A stretch of 64,000 nucleotides of DNA from G963663315 sp965231905 (GTDB taxonomy: Bacteria; Pseudomonadota; Gammaproteobacteria; Arenicellales; Poriferihabitantaceae): assembly GCA_965231905.1 (NCBI GenBank), contig CBDDOO010000002.1:992001-1056000 (forward strand). Reading direction: 5' to 3'. Below, in pieces: positions 22,200 through 31,127 of this stretch; the stretch's first letter is position 1, and each line of letters begins with the position of its first letter. Under the pieces are notes generated by a model. That model saw only the letters and a list, made by a program, of their open reading frames with translations, searched no databases and was not told the DNA's origin. The position numbers were made by a program, and so were the translations under genes.

Positions 22200-22795
22200 T
22201 TAGAGTGCCATGGAATGCAAAACCCGGTGATTCAGTTAAAGTAAGAGTGCGCGTTTCCGATGTTACAAGAGTGAGTAATCCCTTTGTATGCGAATTCACC
22301 ATAGTAGCTAGTGAAGCAACTAACAAGGTATCACCTCCTGGACCGCCAAACCCTGCTCCTCATGTAAACCCACGAGACCCACGGCCCACAAATCAGGCCG
22401 CATCTTTAGCCTTACCGAATCCTATAGAGGTAAGAAAGAAAAATTGGAAGGAATACGGGTTCAGCAATCAACAGGAAGCGCTCAAGATTAAACACAATGA
22501 GAATGAAGGGTATGACTTTTATCTTAATGTTGATAACTCAACATTAATCACAGAAACGTCTAATCCAAAGCAAGACCCTGCACTCATGAAACATTGGTTC
22601 AAGTGGGGTCTTGTCATCTCGTCACTTGCAATGATCAGGCAAGAAGAAAGTAAAACTCCAGATTCACATGATGAAGTATCGGATGGGTCGGATGGAGAGC
22701 CTGGACCTAATCTTGCTGGGATTGAACGAGCGTGTGACGGTTTGTCGCGGGTTATTATTCCTATCATAAGGAGTTTGCATGAAGGCCCTGGGTAG
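22200..22795 (+). pseudogene. GHKL/MORC-like ATPase, 3' part, downstream of the IS
   Basis: About 198 codons open from the IS edge. The first residues (R-V-P-W-N-A-K-P-G-D-S-V) read as the natural continuation of S-L-I-N-Q-F-L before the IS. It includes a proline-rich linker (P-P-G-P-P-N-P-A-P) and a helical C-terminus. A GTG at 22205 could start a fragment, but it has no visible ribosome-binding site. Treat it as the broken-off tail of the gene at 19220. Confidence 0.75.
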
Positions 22796-22875
22796 TTACT
22801 GCCGCAAAGTATTTTGAGCTCTCTACATCTCAAGGTGCTCGGTGCTGGCGATCTTCTATCAAAACAAGATGTAGT

Positions 22876-24087
22876 CTAAGCAAGAGTGTGGAATAAGATC
22901 ACCTCACGCGAACTTGCGCTTCGAGCTTGTCTTTGCGCATGCCATTTACGGTTTGGGACATCCCTCCAAATTCGCCCTCTAGTAAGAGGTGCGCTTTCCT
23001 CTACGTTGTCACAATAGTTCAGTTCTTTGAGGCCGACTTTCTGCATGACTTCAAGGTATCGCGGCAGTTGCCATTCGGGCTCAGAGAAAGCAACCATTTG
23101 TACGATAGTTGTGTCAGGTCCTGCGATGGATACTATTGAGCTAAAGGCTGCTTCAAGATTTGAAAAGTAGCCACGGAGTTCTTTTTCCTGACGATTTCCG
23201 AGTGTGTAATATCGTTCGCCGTCTCCATCGAGCTTATTTGCAATCCAATATGGGGCAGCCGTTTCACGCCGTCCTTTGACCTGCCATCTGTGATAAAGGA
23301 CATGAACTCCGGGATAGGGTGGAGATGTCAAGATCAGTTTCGGCGTTTCATTTTCTGCAAACAATTCAACCTTGTGAAGTAACGATGCATTGCTTTTGAT
23401 CAGACACGGAAGAGGACAAAGGCTGAGTCCAGACACTTCATCACGTAAAGATTCCATATTAGTCAACATTTGATAAAAATGCACTGCAAGTTTTGCACGA
23501 AACTCGCCAAGGGTCATGATTGTCTTTCTTCCATCAAGAGAAAGTTGAGCAGTACGTAATACAACACAGCGAGCAAAATCAGCAAGTCGCCCAGTGGGTA
23601 GTTCTTCAATCATTTTTAGAGCGATTTGAATAATGTTTCGACAGCGCCAGGTTTCTTGTGTTTCGATATGACGAAAATATCCCTTCTCACGCCATTCCTG
23701 ATCAAGCCCAGCGGAACGTTTAACCTTTAAACCCGCTTCGAAGCTTGGAAACCACGAATTGAGCAGTTCCAGTTCGCTTTTTCTTAGGATCGTTGATTTC
23801 ACTTTACTAACAAATAGAGCTAACTCGTTAATGTCACTGCCAATGCAAGTCCGGCCTGTTCTCAGAGCTTCTACTACCGTAGTGCCGCCACCAACAAAGG
23901 GGTCCATGACCAAATCACTTTCTGTGGTCAATGTCTCAATGACAGTTCTTGCAAATTGCGGAGAAAAACGGGCTGGGTATTTATAGAATTGGTGCGTCGC
24001 CCCCTTTACAGCGCTACGGTCAATTGCTGCCTTGTGAATCTGATGGATTGTTTCTGTTGAAATACTTGTCACTTTAGATTCCAGCAT
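22876..24087 (-). CDS. Site-specific DNA methyltransferase (N4/N6 type)
   Basis: 403 aa. The SAM motif D-P-F-V-G-G-G-T-T is near residue 62, with G-S-D-I-N following, and the catalytic T-S-P-P-Y is near residue 261. The order (SAM motif first, long recognition region, catalytic motif late) resembles the alpha class; the SPPY form is common in N4-cytosine enzymes. It is convergent with the GHKL ATPase gene and 80 bp away, so the two could form a modification-plus-ATPase defence system now broken by the IS. No nuclease gene was seen beside it. Confidence 0.85.
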   Translation of the reverse strand: MLESKVTSISTETIHQIHKAAIDRSAVKGATHQFYKYPARFSPQFARTVIETLTTESDLVMDPFVGGGTTVVEALRTGRTCIGSDINELALFVSKVKSTILRKSELELLNSWFPSFEAGLKVKRSAGLDQEWREKGYFRHIETQETWRCRNIIQIALKMIEELPTGRLADFARCVVLRTAQLSLDGRKTIMTLGEFRAKLAVHFYQMLTNMESLRDEVSGLSLCPLPCLIKSNASLLHKVELFAENETPKLILTSPPYPGVHVLYHRWQVKGRRETAAPYWIANKLDGDGERYYTLGNRQEKELRGYFSNLEAAFSSIVSIAGPDTTIVQMVAFSEPEWQLPRYLEVMQKVGLKELNYCDNVEESAPLTRGRIWRDVPNRKWHAQRQARSASSREVILFHTLA

Positions 24088-24234
24088 TCAATTCAGTAAA
24101 AAGCTCATGTTTGATCTGTGTTTCGATTTGTTTCCCAGCCTAACAATGAGAAGATATACTATTGAGGAAAATTGTCAGACGCCGGTTTTGTTTCAAGTTC
24201 TATAGTACCAGCAGATTATTTCATACGTCTCTAT

Positions 24235-25029
24235 TCATTCCGGCAATCGTGCGATCAGCCGAGAGCGAATGTTCTCTATCGCATCCCAGGAATTCCAGGA
24301 GAAGCCTGTGGTTAGAAGCGGGCCGATATCGGCGTTGAACCGGGCATCAAGCAGTTTTTTCTGGACATTCTGCTCGAACGCGTCCCGCGTTATGTGATGC
24401 CCTCCGTATGCCATGTATTGTAAAAAGGCGGTAATGACGCAATCCGGATCGAGTTCCGTTTTCTCCAGCGCCACAGACAGGTCGAATAAATCTCTGCCTT
24501 TCCGGCGTTGATACAGAGCGCGAAACTTCGTCGCCATGAGTTCGTCGAGTGTATATGTGGTGATCTTCGTCCTTCCCTCAAACCAGCGCGAAGTTACGCT
24601 AAATGGTTGTTGAATGAATCCGTACACTGTAAAGCGTTCCCTCGAATTGATTTCCACCTTGAGCCTGAGCGTTAGCGGCGGAGTGTCTTCGGACTGGAAT
24701 CGGTAGACGAATGTCACACGACCTTCGGTCTGCTTCCATCGTGGTCTGCCAAGCCAGGGATCAAGAACTTCCCGTATCGCTTCCATCATCGGTCCAGCCG
24801 GCTCGGCCCTGACCTGCACCAGGTCGATATCTTCGGAATAGCGGGCCGGCGGACGAATATAAAGTTTGTAGAGTGCCGTACCACCTCGGAACGCCAGAGC
24901 ATCTGCAAGAACGGGATGGTTGAAAATTGCAATGAGCGCCCGGCTGATGACGAGGTCCTGCTCGACCTGGGAGTCTTGCACCCAGGGCGCATGACTCCGC
25001 CACTCCGTGATGTAATCGCGCGGGATCAT
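24235..25029 (-). CDS. abiEii: AbiEii-type nucleotidyltransferase toxin
   Basis: A 264-aa protein. The nucleotidyltransferase signature F-R-G-G-T-A-L-Y-K-L then Y-S-E-D-I-D-L-V is complete, and the downstream T-L-D-E-L-M-A-T-K and R-R-K-G-R-D-L-F-D-L boxes of AbiEii/MenT toxins are present. It would transfer nucleotides to an RNA target and halt translation during phage infection. It overlaps the antitoxin gene by 4 bp, the usual arrangement for this type IV pair. Confidence 0.93.
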   Translation of the reverse strand: MIPRDYITEWRSHAPWVQDSQVEQDLVISRALIAIFNHPVLADALAFRGGTALYKLYIRPPARYSEDIDLVQVRAEPAGPMMEAIREVLDPWLGRPRWKQTEGRVTFVYRFQSEDTPPLTLRLKVEINSRERFTVYGFIQQPFSVTSRWFEGRTKITTYTLDELMATKFRALYQRRKGRDLFDLSVALEKTELDPDCVITAFLQYMAYGGHHITRDAFEQNVQKKLLDARFNADIGPLLTTGFSWNSWDAIENIRSRLIARLPE

Positions 25030-25835
25030 AAATCCGGCTCGATGTCGGCGTTTACAAGAATCTTCCAGTCCGCGTCGCGTCGCGTATCCTTGTGAGTTCT
25101 CCCTGGGACAAGCGGAACCGATTGCCGGGCTTTATCCTTGACATAGGCTTTGAGGAGGACGGCCTGTTCGTAGACAGCGACACGCTCGAACAGGTATCCA
25201 AGCCTTTGCGCCCATGTAACAGGTGCGGTTTGTGCGGCTGCCACCAGTTTCTGCGGATCAATTCGCTCTGCAAGCTCGAAAAGAACAGTCGCCACTTGAT
25301 CAATCCCTCCTGCACGATGGCAATAACCTGCGAGATCGACGGCTGTTGCTTCTGGGGTCGAGACGCGGATCGTGCCTCGGGGCGTGTTGAAGTTCTGCGA
25401 GGGAACCTGCCGAAGGCGCCTGCGGACGATGAACATTGTACGTACCTGGCCACAGCGGATGGGTCGGCGCGCCTTTTCGAGCAACACCTGGAATTCCTGC
25501 GGCCGGTGGTGGGCTGCGCCGTGGTATTGTGCGGCTGATAGTAGTCCGACATAGTACGGTTGTCGGAGTCGTTGCATCAACGCCGGGATGAACTGGTCTG
25601 CCGGCAGACATCCCAGAGAGCGGTACTCCGGTGGAAGGATCACATGGAACCCCCGTGCGGGCTGCGCGATTCTGTTCTGCCGGGCCAGCCGGTTCAGGGC
25701 AAGTCTGGTCGCTTCAGCAGACACGCCAAGCGCTTCACGAGCGTCACTCGACAGGAAATGATAGTGCCCGGAGGCGGCAAGGTCGTTGATGTAGTCCCTG
25801 GCGCGTAGCTGACGAAAATTCGACTCCATTCGCAT
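25026..25835 (-). CDS. abiEi: AbiEi-type antitoxin / transcriptional repressor
   Basis: 269 aa with an N-terminal winged helix (about 10-75; L-G-V-S-A-E-A-T-R-L-A-L-N-R-L) and the AbiEi C-terminal domain (Y-V-G-L-L-S-A-A-Q-Y-H-G-A-A-H-H-R-P, then T-P-E-A-T-A-V-D-L). AbiEi proteins neutralise AbiEii and repress their own promoter by binding inverted repeats; such repeats lie immediately upstream here. Start is ATG 25835, or 25829 two codons in. Confidence 0.93.
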   Translation of the reverse strand: MRMESNFRQLRARDYINDLAASGHYHFLSSDAREALGVSAEATRLALNRLARQNRIAQPARGFHVILPPEYRSLGCLPADQFIPALMQRLRQPYYVGLLSAAQYHGAAHHRPQEFQVLLEKARRPIRCGQVRTMFIVRRRLRQVPSQNFNTPRGTIRVSTPEATAVDLAGYCHRAGGIDQVATVLFELAERIDPQKLVAAAQTAPVTWAQRLGYLFERVAVYEQAVLLKAYVKDKARQSVPLVPGRTHKDTRRDADWKILVNADIEPDL

Positions 25836-25870
25836 AAAGTATCATTTTTCGATACTTTATACAATTGTAT
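25834..25870. promoter_or_regulatory. Probable AbiEi operator: two adjacent palindromes
   Basis: An inverted repeat ataaagtatc (25834-25843) / gatactttat (25851-25860) with a 7-nt spacer, touching a perfect 12-bp palindrome atacaattgtat (25859-25870). The position directly upstream of abiEi fits autoregulation. It is also within reach of the divergent ATPase gene at 25948. Confidence 0.7.
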
Positions 25871-25947
25871 ATGATGTAACTCAATCAGGCCATCCGGTTG
25901 CCTCTTGATTCTTAATAACGGGTTGAGGATCGGTATATAATGGCTGG

Positions 25948-27177
25948 ATGTCTAAAATTAAAACAACACTGTCAGGGGCAGAAGAACTTCAACTTCTGTT
26001 CAATTCCGGAGAGGGTGTGAAGCCCCCCTGGTTTTCCGGGCGAGAAAAAGAGAAGGATTACTACAATAAAGCCATCCGAAGGCTGGTTACAGATAAACCG
26101 CCTGGCGCCAGCATTATTGTCTTTGGTCCGCGTGGAAATGGCAAAACATCCCTGCTTCGTCATTTGGAGTCGAGAACCAGGAAAGAATATGGTCAGAGCA
26201 TAGACCTGTTATGGACAACTCCGGCGGATATTTCAAACAGAAGCCAGTTAATGAGCCTGCTTGTTTCGGGGGTTACTGATAAGGGAATAAAAACCATGGT
26301 TAATGCCATCAGCAAACTGGTCAGGATAAGAGTGGAGCATGACGCAGGTTTTGTTGAAGCAGGTATCCCAGGTATCAAGGACAGAATATATACAAATGAA
26401 ACCGAGATATTGAGGGAACGATGCAGGCTGAAACCCTTTGTGTTGATGATTGATGAAGCGCATGAACTGGACCCGGAAGTAGCTAAAGGGTTGCTGAACG
26501 CCAGTCAGAATGTTCGTGGCGAAGGCTGCAAATTTTTGCTTGTTTTGGCGGGAACGCCCAATATCAAGGTGACATTCAGTAAGGCTGGTTCAACTTTTTG
26601 GGATAAATGCGCCTGTTTTTCGTTGGGGAGGTTATCGAACCGGTTCGCTGTTGAAGCGCTTGGCAAACCATTACTTGACCAGAAGATCAGTTTTGCCCCG
26701 AGCCTGGCGGAAGAAGTGGCGGTGGTGCGCGCGCAAGGCTATCCGGTATTTATTCAGCAGTGGGGCGAAGCTCTCTCCCGCAATCTGGTCGAGACAGGGA
26801 GCAAAACAATTACTATGGATATGGTGGCGGCAGTGGAAAAGGATGTGGCCGCGCAAAGAAATATGATATATGAATCACGAAAAACGGAAATAAAGGAGGC
26901 TGGATTATTACCCGTTGCAGAAGTTCTGGCTGGCGCTTTTTCGCAACAGGAACAAATTCAGGTGATTTCAGCCGAAAAAATAATCGAAGGGTTTTTGTTG
27001 GAAAATCCATTGCCTGAAACTGTAAATGACCCGGCCCGGTATGCTCTTGAAACCTTTAATCATACTGGTTTTATCTGGCAGACAATTGGTGGAGAGGATA
27101 ACGACATAGATTATTATGAACCGGGTATCCCCAGTTTAATGTCGAATATATTAAAAAACAAAGTCGAAGAAACCTGA
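25948..27177 (+). CDS. AAA ATPase of unknown function
   Basis: A 409-aa ATPase, STAND/Orc1-like. Walker A is G-P-R-G-N-G-K-T-S (about residues 60-68), Walker B V-L-M-I-D-E-A-H-E-L (about 167-176), with a sensor-like V-L-A-G-T-P-N. The C-terminal third is helical with no domain I recognise. It is divergent from the AbiE pair in a defence neighbourhood. A solitary ATPase with no evident effector is unusual; it may act with a partner elsewhere. Confidence 0.75.
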   Translation: MSKIKTTLSGAEELQLLFNSGEGVKPPWFSGREKEKDYYNKAIRRLVTDKPPGASIIVFGPRGNGKTSLLRHLESRTRKEYGQSIDLLWTTPADISNRSQLMSLLVSGVTDKGIKTMVNAISKLVRIRVEHDAGFVEAGIPGIKDRIYTNETEILRERCRLKPFVLMIDEAHELDPEVAKGLLNASQNVRGEGCKFLLVLAGTPNIKVTFSKAGSTFWDKCACFSLGRLSNRFAVEALGKPLLDQKISFAPSLAEEVAVVRAQGYPVFIQQWGEALSRNLVETGSKTITMDMVAAVEKDVAAQRNMIYESRKTEIKEAGLLPVAEVLAGAFSQQEQIQVISAEKIIEGFLLENPLPETVNDPARYALETFNHTGFIWQTIGGEDNDIDYYEPGIPSLMSNILKNKVEET

Positions 27178-27260
27178 GAGCATTACGGATTCTTCACAGT
27201 AACCTGCGCCCGCAAATGATGGCATAGGAACAACTCCCCGTGGTTGTTCCACAGGCACAG

Positions 27261-27332
27261 CACTCCCCGGTGGGGACAGGCTGTCCCTGCATCCGATGCG
27301 ATTCGCAGGGACAGGCCCGTCCGGGGGGAGTG
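27261..27332. repeat. Large imperfect inverted repeat downstream of the glutamine synthetase-like gene
   Basis: The arms are cactcccc..ggggacaggctgtccctgc and gcagggacaggcccgtcc..ggggagtg, with a 12-14-nt loop. It begins 3 bp after the stop of the minus-strand gene and could terminate its transcript. The cactcccc/ggggagtg tips match those of the 3-10 kb repeat family although the core is different. Confidence 0.7.
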
Positions 27333-27334
27333 TA

Positions 27335-28759
27335 TCAGTACAGGCGGAGGTATTCGTTGACTTCCCAGTCGGTTACGGTCTGGTGGTAGCGTTCCCATTC
27401 GTCGATCTTGTATTGTACGAATGAGTTCAGCATGACCGGCCCCATTACCGTCCCGGCGAGTTCGCTGCCGGCCAGCATTTCGGTGGCCTCCAGGAGATTG
27501 CGGGGTAACGGCGTCAGGTTGCGTTGTTGTTTTTCCTGGTCGTCCATTACATACAAATCCTCATCCAGGGATGTCCCCGGATCGATTTTGTTGACAATGC
27601 CGTCGATGCTTGCTCCCAGCGTCATGCCGAGTCCAAGGTAGGGGTTCATGCACATGTCGGCGGCGCGGTTTTCGATGGCGAACCGGCTCTGCGGAAGCCG
27701 CAGCATGGCGGATCGGTTGTTTTTGCCATACGCCATGTGGGTGGGAGCCCAGGTATAGGTGCCGCCTTCGAATCCTCCCACTTTGGGTACCAGTCCGTTG
27801 TATGAATTGACGGTGCAGCAGGCCACGGCTGTAATGGCTCCACCGTGTTTGAGGATCCCGCCCACTGAGTTCAGTGCGGCTTCGCTCCATCGCCCGTTTT
27901 CCCCTTCATATAAATTCACTCCGGGATTGTCGATCCGCTGAATCGAGGTGTTCATGTGCGCTCCGGAACGCCAGTCTCCGGTCGTGGGTTTTGGCATATA
28001 GGTGACAAAATTGCCGTGTTTTTTGGCGATTTCCTTCAACAATACGCGCAGGAAAACCATTCGGTCGGCCATGGCCAGCACGTCGGTATAGTGAAAATCC
28101 AGTTCGAACTGGGAATAGGCGCCTTCGGTTACCACATCGTGGAGATTCCATCCGAGATGCTCCAGAATGTCGATCAACTCGCCGAGGAACCCCATCGAAT
28201 CCAATGCGTATTCGACATCATAGCCAAATGCCTGGCGCCGGGAACGGATTCCCTTGCCCGGTTGCGGGTCATCGTCATAAGCCTTTACCGGGTGGCCGTT
28301 CTCATCCCATTTCATGACGATGAATTCAGGCTCGATACCGGCGTACATGGCATAGCCCTGGGCCGCCGCGTCCCGGATGGCGCGTTTCAACGCCTGCCTG
28401 GGGCAGAGGTTATACGGCTTGCCTTCCCACCAAAGGTCCGAGAATACCCACGCGATGGTCTTGTCCCACGGGCAAATCCGGATCGTATCCATATCGGGCA
28501 GGGGTACCTGGTCCGAATCCGCCGGTCCCAGTTCCGGGACAAACGAAATCGAGTGCACCGCAAATTGCGGGCCTTTGCCCATACACAGCAATTCAAAATC
28601 GCTCATCGGCACAGGCTTGGTCTTGGGCAGGCCAAACATGTCGATCCAGCAGGAGAAGATGTATTTTACGCCGGCGGCTTCCAGTTCCTTTTTTTTCCCG
28701 ATCACTGTCTTCGGGTCGGGTAATGCTTCTTCAAAGCGCTCGTAGTAGTGATTGCTCAT
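27335..28759 (-). CDS. Glutamine synthetase family protein (GlnT-like)
   Basis: 474 aa with the glutamine synthetase catalytic barrel. The metal and glutamate loop reads I-E-P-E-F-I-V, with T-G-D-W-R-S-G-A-H-M-N-T-S in place of the N-G-S-G-M-H of classical GlnA, and E-N-R-A-A-D later. That variant is typical of GlnT or gamma-glutamylamide synthetases, which join glutamate to ammonia, methylamine or other amines. Downstream of a Rieske oxygenase of the quaternary-amine type and a glyoxalase, on the same strand, it could capture an amine released by that oxygenase. The amine is not deducible. Confidence 0.85.
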   Translation of the reverse strand: MSNHYYERFEEALPDPKTVIGKKKELEAAGVKYIFSCWIDMFGLPKTKPVPMSDFELLCMGKGPQFAVHSISFVPELGPADSDQVPLPDMDTIRICPWDKTIAWVFSDLWWEGKPYNLCPRQALKRAIRDAAAQGYAMYAGIEPEFIVMKWDENGHPVKAYDDDPQPGKGIRSRRQAFGYDVEYALDSMGFLGELIDILEHLGWNLHDVVTEGAYSQFELDFHYTDVLAMADRMVFLRVLLKEIAKKHGNFVTYMPKPTTGDWRSGAHMNTSIQRIDNPGVNLYEGENGRWSEAALNSVGGILKHGGAITAVACCTVNSYNGLVPKVGGFEGGTYTWAPTHMAYGKNNRSAMLRLPQSRFAIENRAADMCMNPYLGLGMTLGASIDGIVNKIDPGTSLDEDLYVMDDQEKQQRNLTPLPRNLLEATEMLAGSELAGTVMGPVMLNSFVQYKIDEWERYHQTVTDWEVNEYLRLY

Positions 28760-28863
28760 AATTTTTCTCGATTAGGTGGCAGGTATTGGATGATTAGCCG
28801 GCCTTGAGTGGATACAGCCGGCCAGTGATGATTATTTCAACGTGGTCTTTATTTTGGCGATCA

Positions 28864-29286
28864 TTATTTTGACAGCGGTTCATTCAATTCGATCGGATAG
28901 CCGTCGGGATCCTTGATGAAAGCCAGGATACGGGTCCCGTTTTTCATCGGGCCGGGCTCCTTGGTGAACTCGACACCTTCTCTCTTGAGATACTCGCTGG
29001 CCGCATATACATCGGAAATCTTGAGCGCTATATGGCCCCAGGCATCGCCCCGATTGTATGGTTTATCCTGATCCCAGTTATAAGTCAATTCCAGACTGGT
29101 TCCGTCATCTTCTCCATGATAACCGACAAAAGTATTGGTAAACCGGCCTTGCGGGTATTCATTCTGGCGCAGAATTTTCATGCCCAGTATGCGGACATAA
29201 AAATCCAGGGATTTTTCCAGGTTACTGACCCGTAACATGGTGTGGTCAATACGAAAGTCGGGGGTTGCTGTGTTCAGTTGATTCAT
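28864..29286 (-). CDS. gloA: Glyoxalase I (lactoylglutathione lyase)
   Basis: A 140-aa vicinal-oxygen-chelate protein of usual GloA length. The four metal ligands are visible: His in D-H-T-M-L-R-V, Glu in S-L-E-L-T-Y-N, His in W-G-H-I-A-L and Glu in P-I-E-L-N-E. It isomerises the methylglyoxal-glutathione hemithioacetal. It sits between the Rieske and glutamine synthetase-like genes in one orientation, which could mean a shared transcript. Confidence 0.93.
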   Translation of the reverse strand: MNQLNTATPDFRIDHTMLRVSNLEKSLDFYVRILGMKILRQNEYPQGRFTNTFVGYHGEDDGTSLELTYNWDQDKPYNRGDAWGHIALKISDVYAASEYLKREGVEFTKEPGPMKNGTRILAFIKDPDGYPIELNEPLSK

Positions 29287-29307
29287 GGCTCTGGCGCAGG
29301 TCTGGTG

Positions 29308-30432
29308 TTATGGTTGGTATGGTTGGCCGTCGCCGGAGGTTGTTGATTCGACGACCAGTTGCTGGAACCGATGTACGCTGTTTTCCCAGTGAGGTGAAAG
29401 CCAGCCACCGCTATCGGCAACAGTGGACTCCCGTCCGAGTTGCAGGCGCTCGCACATCGCGTGATCTTCCTTGTGTACGTTGTACCACAGCTTCTTCAGA
29501 TTTTCGACCTGTTCATCTGAAATATTACTATCCCGATGCAGATAAATCACTCTGAATTGTCGGGTTTGATCAACGCTGACGGGAATATTCAAATGGACGC
29601 CCAACTGGTCAGGGGCGTAAGTCCCCAGTACGAAATCAGGAAACAAGGTCAGATATCGCGAAGTCACCGCCAGCGTGGTTGATGGGTCGGCTGCGTGACC
29701 CGGTTCTATATCGCAGGCGCTGCCCAGGCAATGTTGATCGACAATGGTGTAATGATCTGTCAAGGGCTGACTGGTCGTGGTCTTGTGAACGAACTGAACA
29801 TGATAAGGTTCAATGAAGTTTTCCATCAACAGCTTCCAGTTGCAGTGGACCAGGCCCAGGTCCAGCATCGCCACCGGTTTGATCTGCTCCAGCGGCAGGT
29901 CGCCGAGTTGACTTTTCAATGGTTTTATAAACTGTTCGAAATCCTCTGCCTGACCATCCAGATTCACGAAGATCCAGTCATGCCAGGTTTCGCAACGCAC
30001 TGGCAACAGACCGTTTGACTGTAGTGAGAAGCCCGGTGGGGGCGCTTGATCATGTCCGCCAAACCAGGGGGCGGCCTTGAGCTCGCCCTGTAGATTGTAG
30101 GTCCATGAATGATAGGGGCATCGGATCAGATTTCCGGCATTTCCCGGTTGCTCGACAAGCTTCAGACAACGATGGCGACAGGCGTTGTGAAACGCGGCGA
30201 TTTCCCCCTTGTCATTGCGCAACATGAATATCGGCTTGCCGCCGATGGTAATTGGCTGTACGTCGCCAGGCTGTCCGAGTTGATGGGCAAAACCCGCGAA
30301 CACCCAGTTACTTGAAAACAGCGTCCGGTTTTCAGTCTGATGAAATTCAGCGCTGGTATATGCGAATCCCGGCAGTCCGTTTTTCACAGAAGCCCGGTTG
30401 TTCCTGAATTTATCCAATTGTGTCAAGATCAA
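29308..30432 (-). CDS. Rieske non-haem iron oxygenase, quaternary-amine type
   Basis: 374 aa. The Rieske cluster ligands are C-R-H-R-C..C-P-Y-H (about residues 85-109), and the mononuclear iron site is N-F-I-E-P-Y-H-V-Q-F-V-H. This architecture is shared by GbcA, CntA and related oxygenases that hydroxylate glycine betaine, carnitine or stachydrine. No reductase subunit gene is adjacent. With the DMSP and carnitine genes nearby a quaternary amine substrate is plausible, but the family covers many substrates. Confidence 0.82.
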   Translation of the reverse strand: MILTQLDKFRNNRASVKNGLPGFAYTSAEFHQTENRTLFSSNWVFAGFAHQLGQPGDVQPITIGGKPIFMLRNDKGEIAAFHNACRHRCLKLVEQPGNAGNLIRCPYHSWTYNLQGELKAAPWFGGHDQAPPPGFSLQSNGLLPVRCETWHDWIFVNLDGQAEDFEQFIKPLKSQLGDLPLEQIKPVAMLDLGLVHCNWKLLMENFIEPYHVQFVHKTTTSQPLTDHYTIVDQHCLGSACDIEPGHAADPSTTLAVTSRYLTLFPDFVLGTYAPDQLGVHLNIPVSVDQTRQFRVIYLHRDSNISDEQVENLKKLWYNVHKEDHAMCERLQLGRESTVADSGGWLSPHWENSVHRFQQLVVESTTSGDGQPYQP

Positions 30433-30584
30433 GATTTAGCAGTATTATCGCCCGGAGCATTTTAAGTCAATTCCACGATTCCAGCAAAGACTAATGTCCT
30501 GTAAATACGATTCTCGCCGGGTAGTCCGGTCGTTTGATACCTGTGGTAAACTGATGCTTTTTATACAGGGGAGTCGTCAATACG

Positions 30585-31118
30585 TTGGACAAGAGCCGGT
30601 TCCTTTTGCCCGTTTGGTTGCTTTTTGCCGCGGTTATTCTGGCCGGCGCCGCAGTCTGGTCCACGGGTATATTGTCGCCGATGAACTGCCGGGAAGTGAC
30701 GGCAGGGATGCGGGCGATGCACACAGAAGAAGTGTCATTGTTGAATGATCAGGGGAAGAGGATTGTCTTTCAATCCCATGTGGCGGATGACGACACCGAG
30801 CGCGCCGCCGGTTATCAGTATATCTGCGCGAATATCATTGATACTTCCACCATACTGTTTGTTTATCCACAACCGGTTTCTGCCCGCTTCCACATGGAAA
30901 ATGTCGAAGCGCCACTGGATATCGGGTTTTTCGATGACCAGGGCAAACTGCTTTCGGTTATGTTGATGCAGCCCCGGGATGATGGGGATTCAGGGCTTTA
31001 CGGTCCGCCGCAACCATTTCAGTATGCGCTGGAAGCCGCCCAGGGTTTTTTTGCCGGACAAAATCTGTCGGCGGGGAAATCTCACCTGATCATTGGCAAG
31101 CTGTATGATTCAAGGTAG
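30585..31118 (+). CDS. DUF192 family membrane-anchored protein
   Basis: 177 aa from a TTG start preceded by AGGGGAG. Residues 5-27 are a hydrophobic anchor or signal peptide. The rest fits DUF192: E-R-A-A-G-Y-Q, then F-H-M-E-N-V-x-A-P-L-D-I-G-F-F-D, then an A-L-E segment. DUF192 proteins are small extracytoplasmic proteins of unknown role. It lies 9 bp before the S9 peptidase gene. Confidence 0.75.
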   Translation: MDKSRFLLPVWLLFAAVILAGAAVWSTGILSPMNCREVTAGMRAMHTEEVSLLNDQGKRIVFQSHVADDDTERAAGYQYICANIIDTSTILFVYPQPVSARFHMENVEAPLDIGFFDDQGKLLSVMLMQPRDDGDSGLYGPPQPFQYALEAAQGFFAGQNLSAGKSHLIIGKLYDSR

Positions 31119-31127
31119 TCCACTGTC

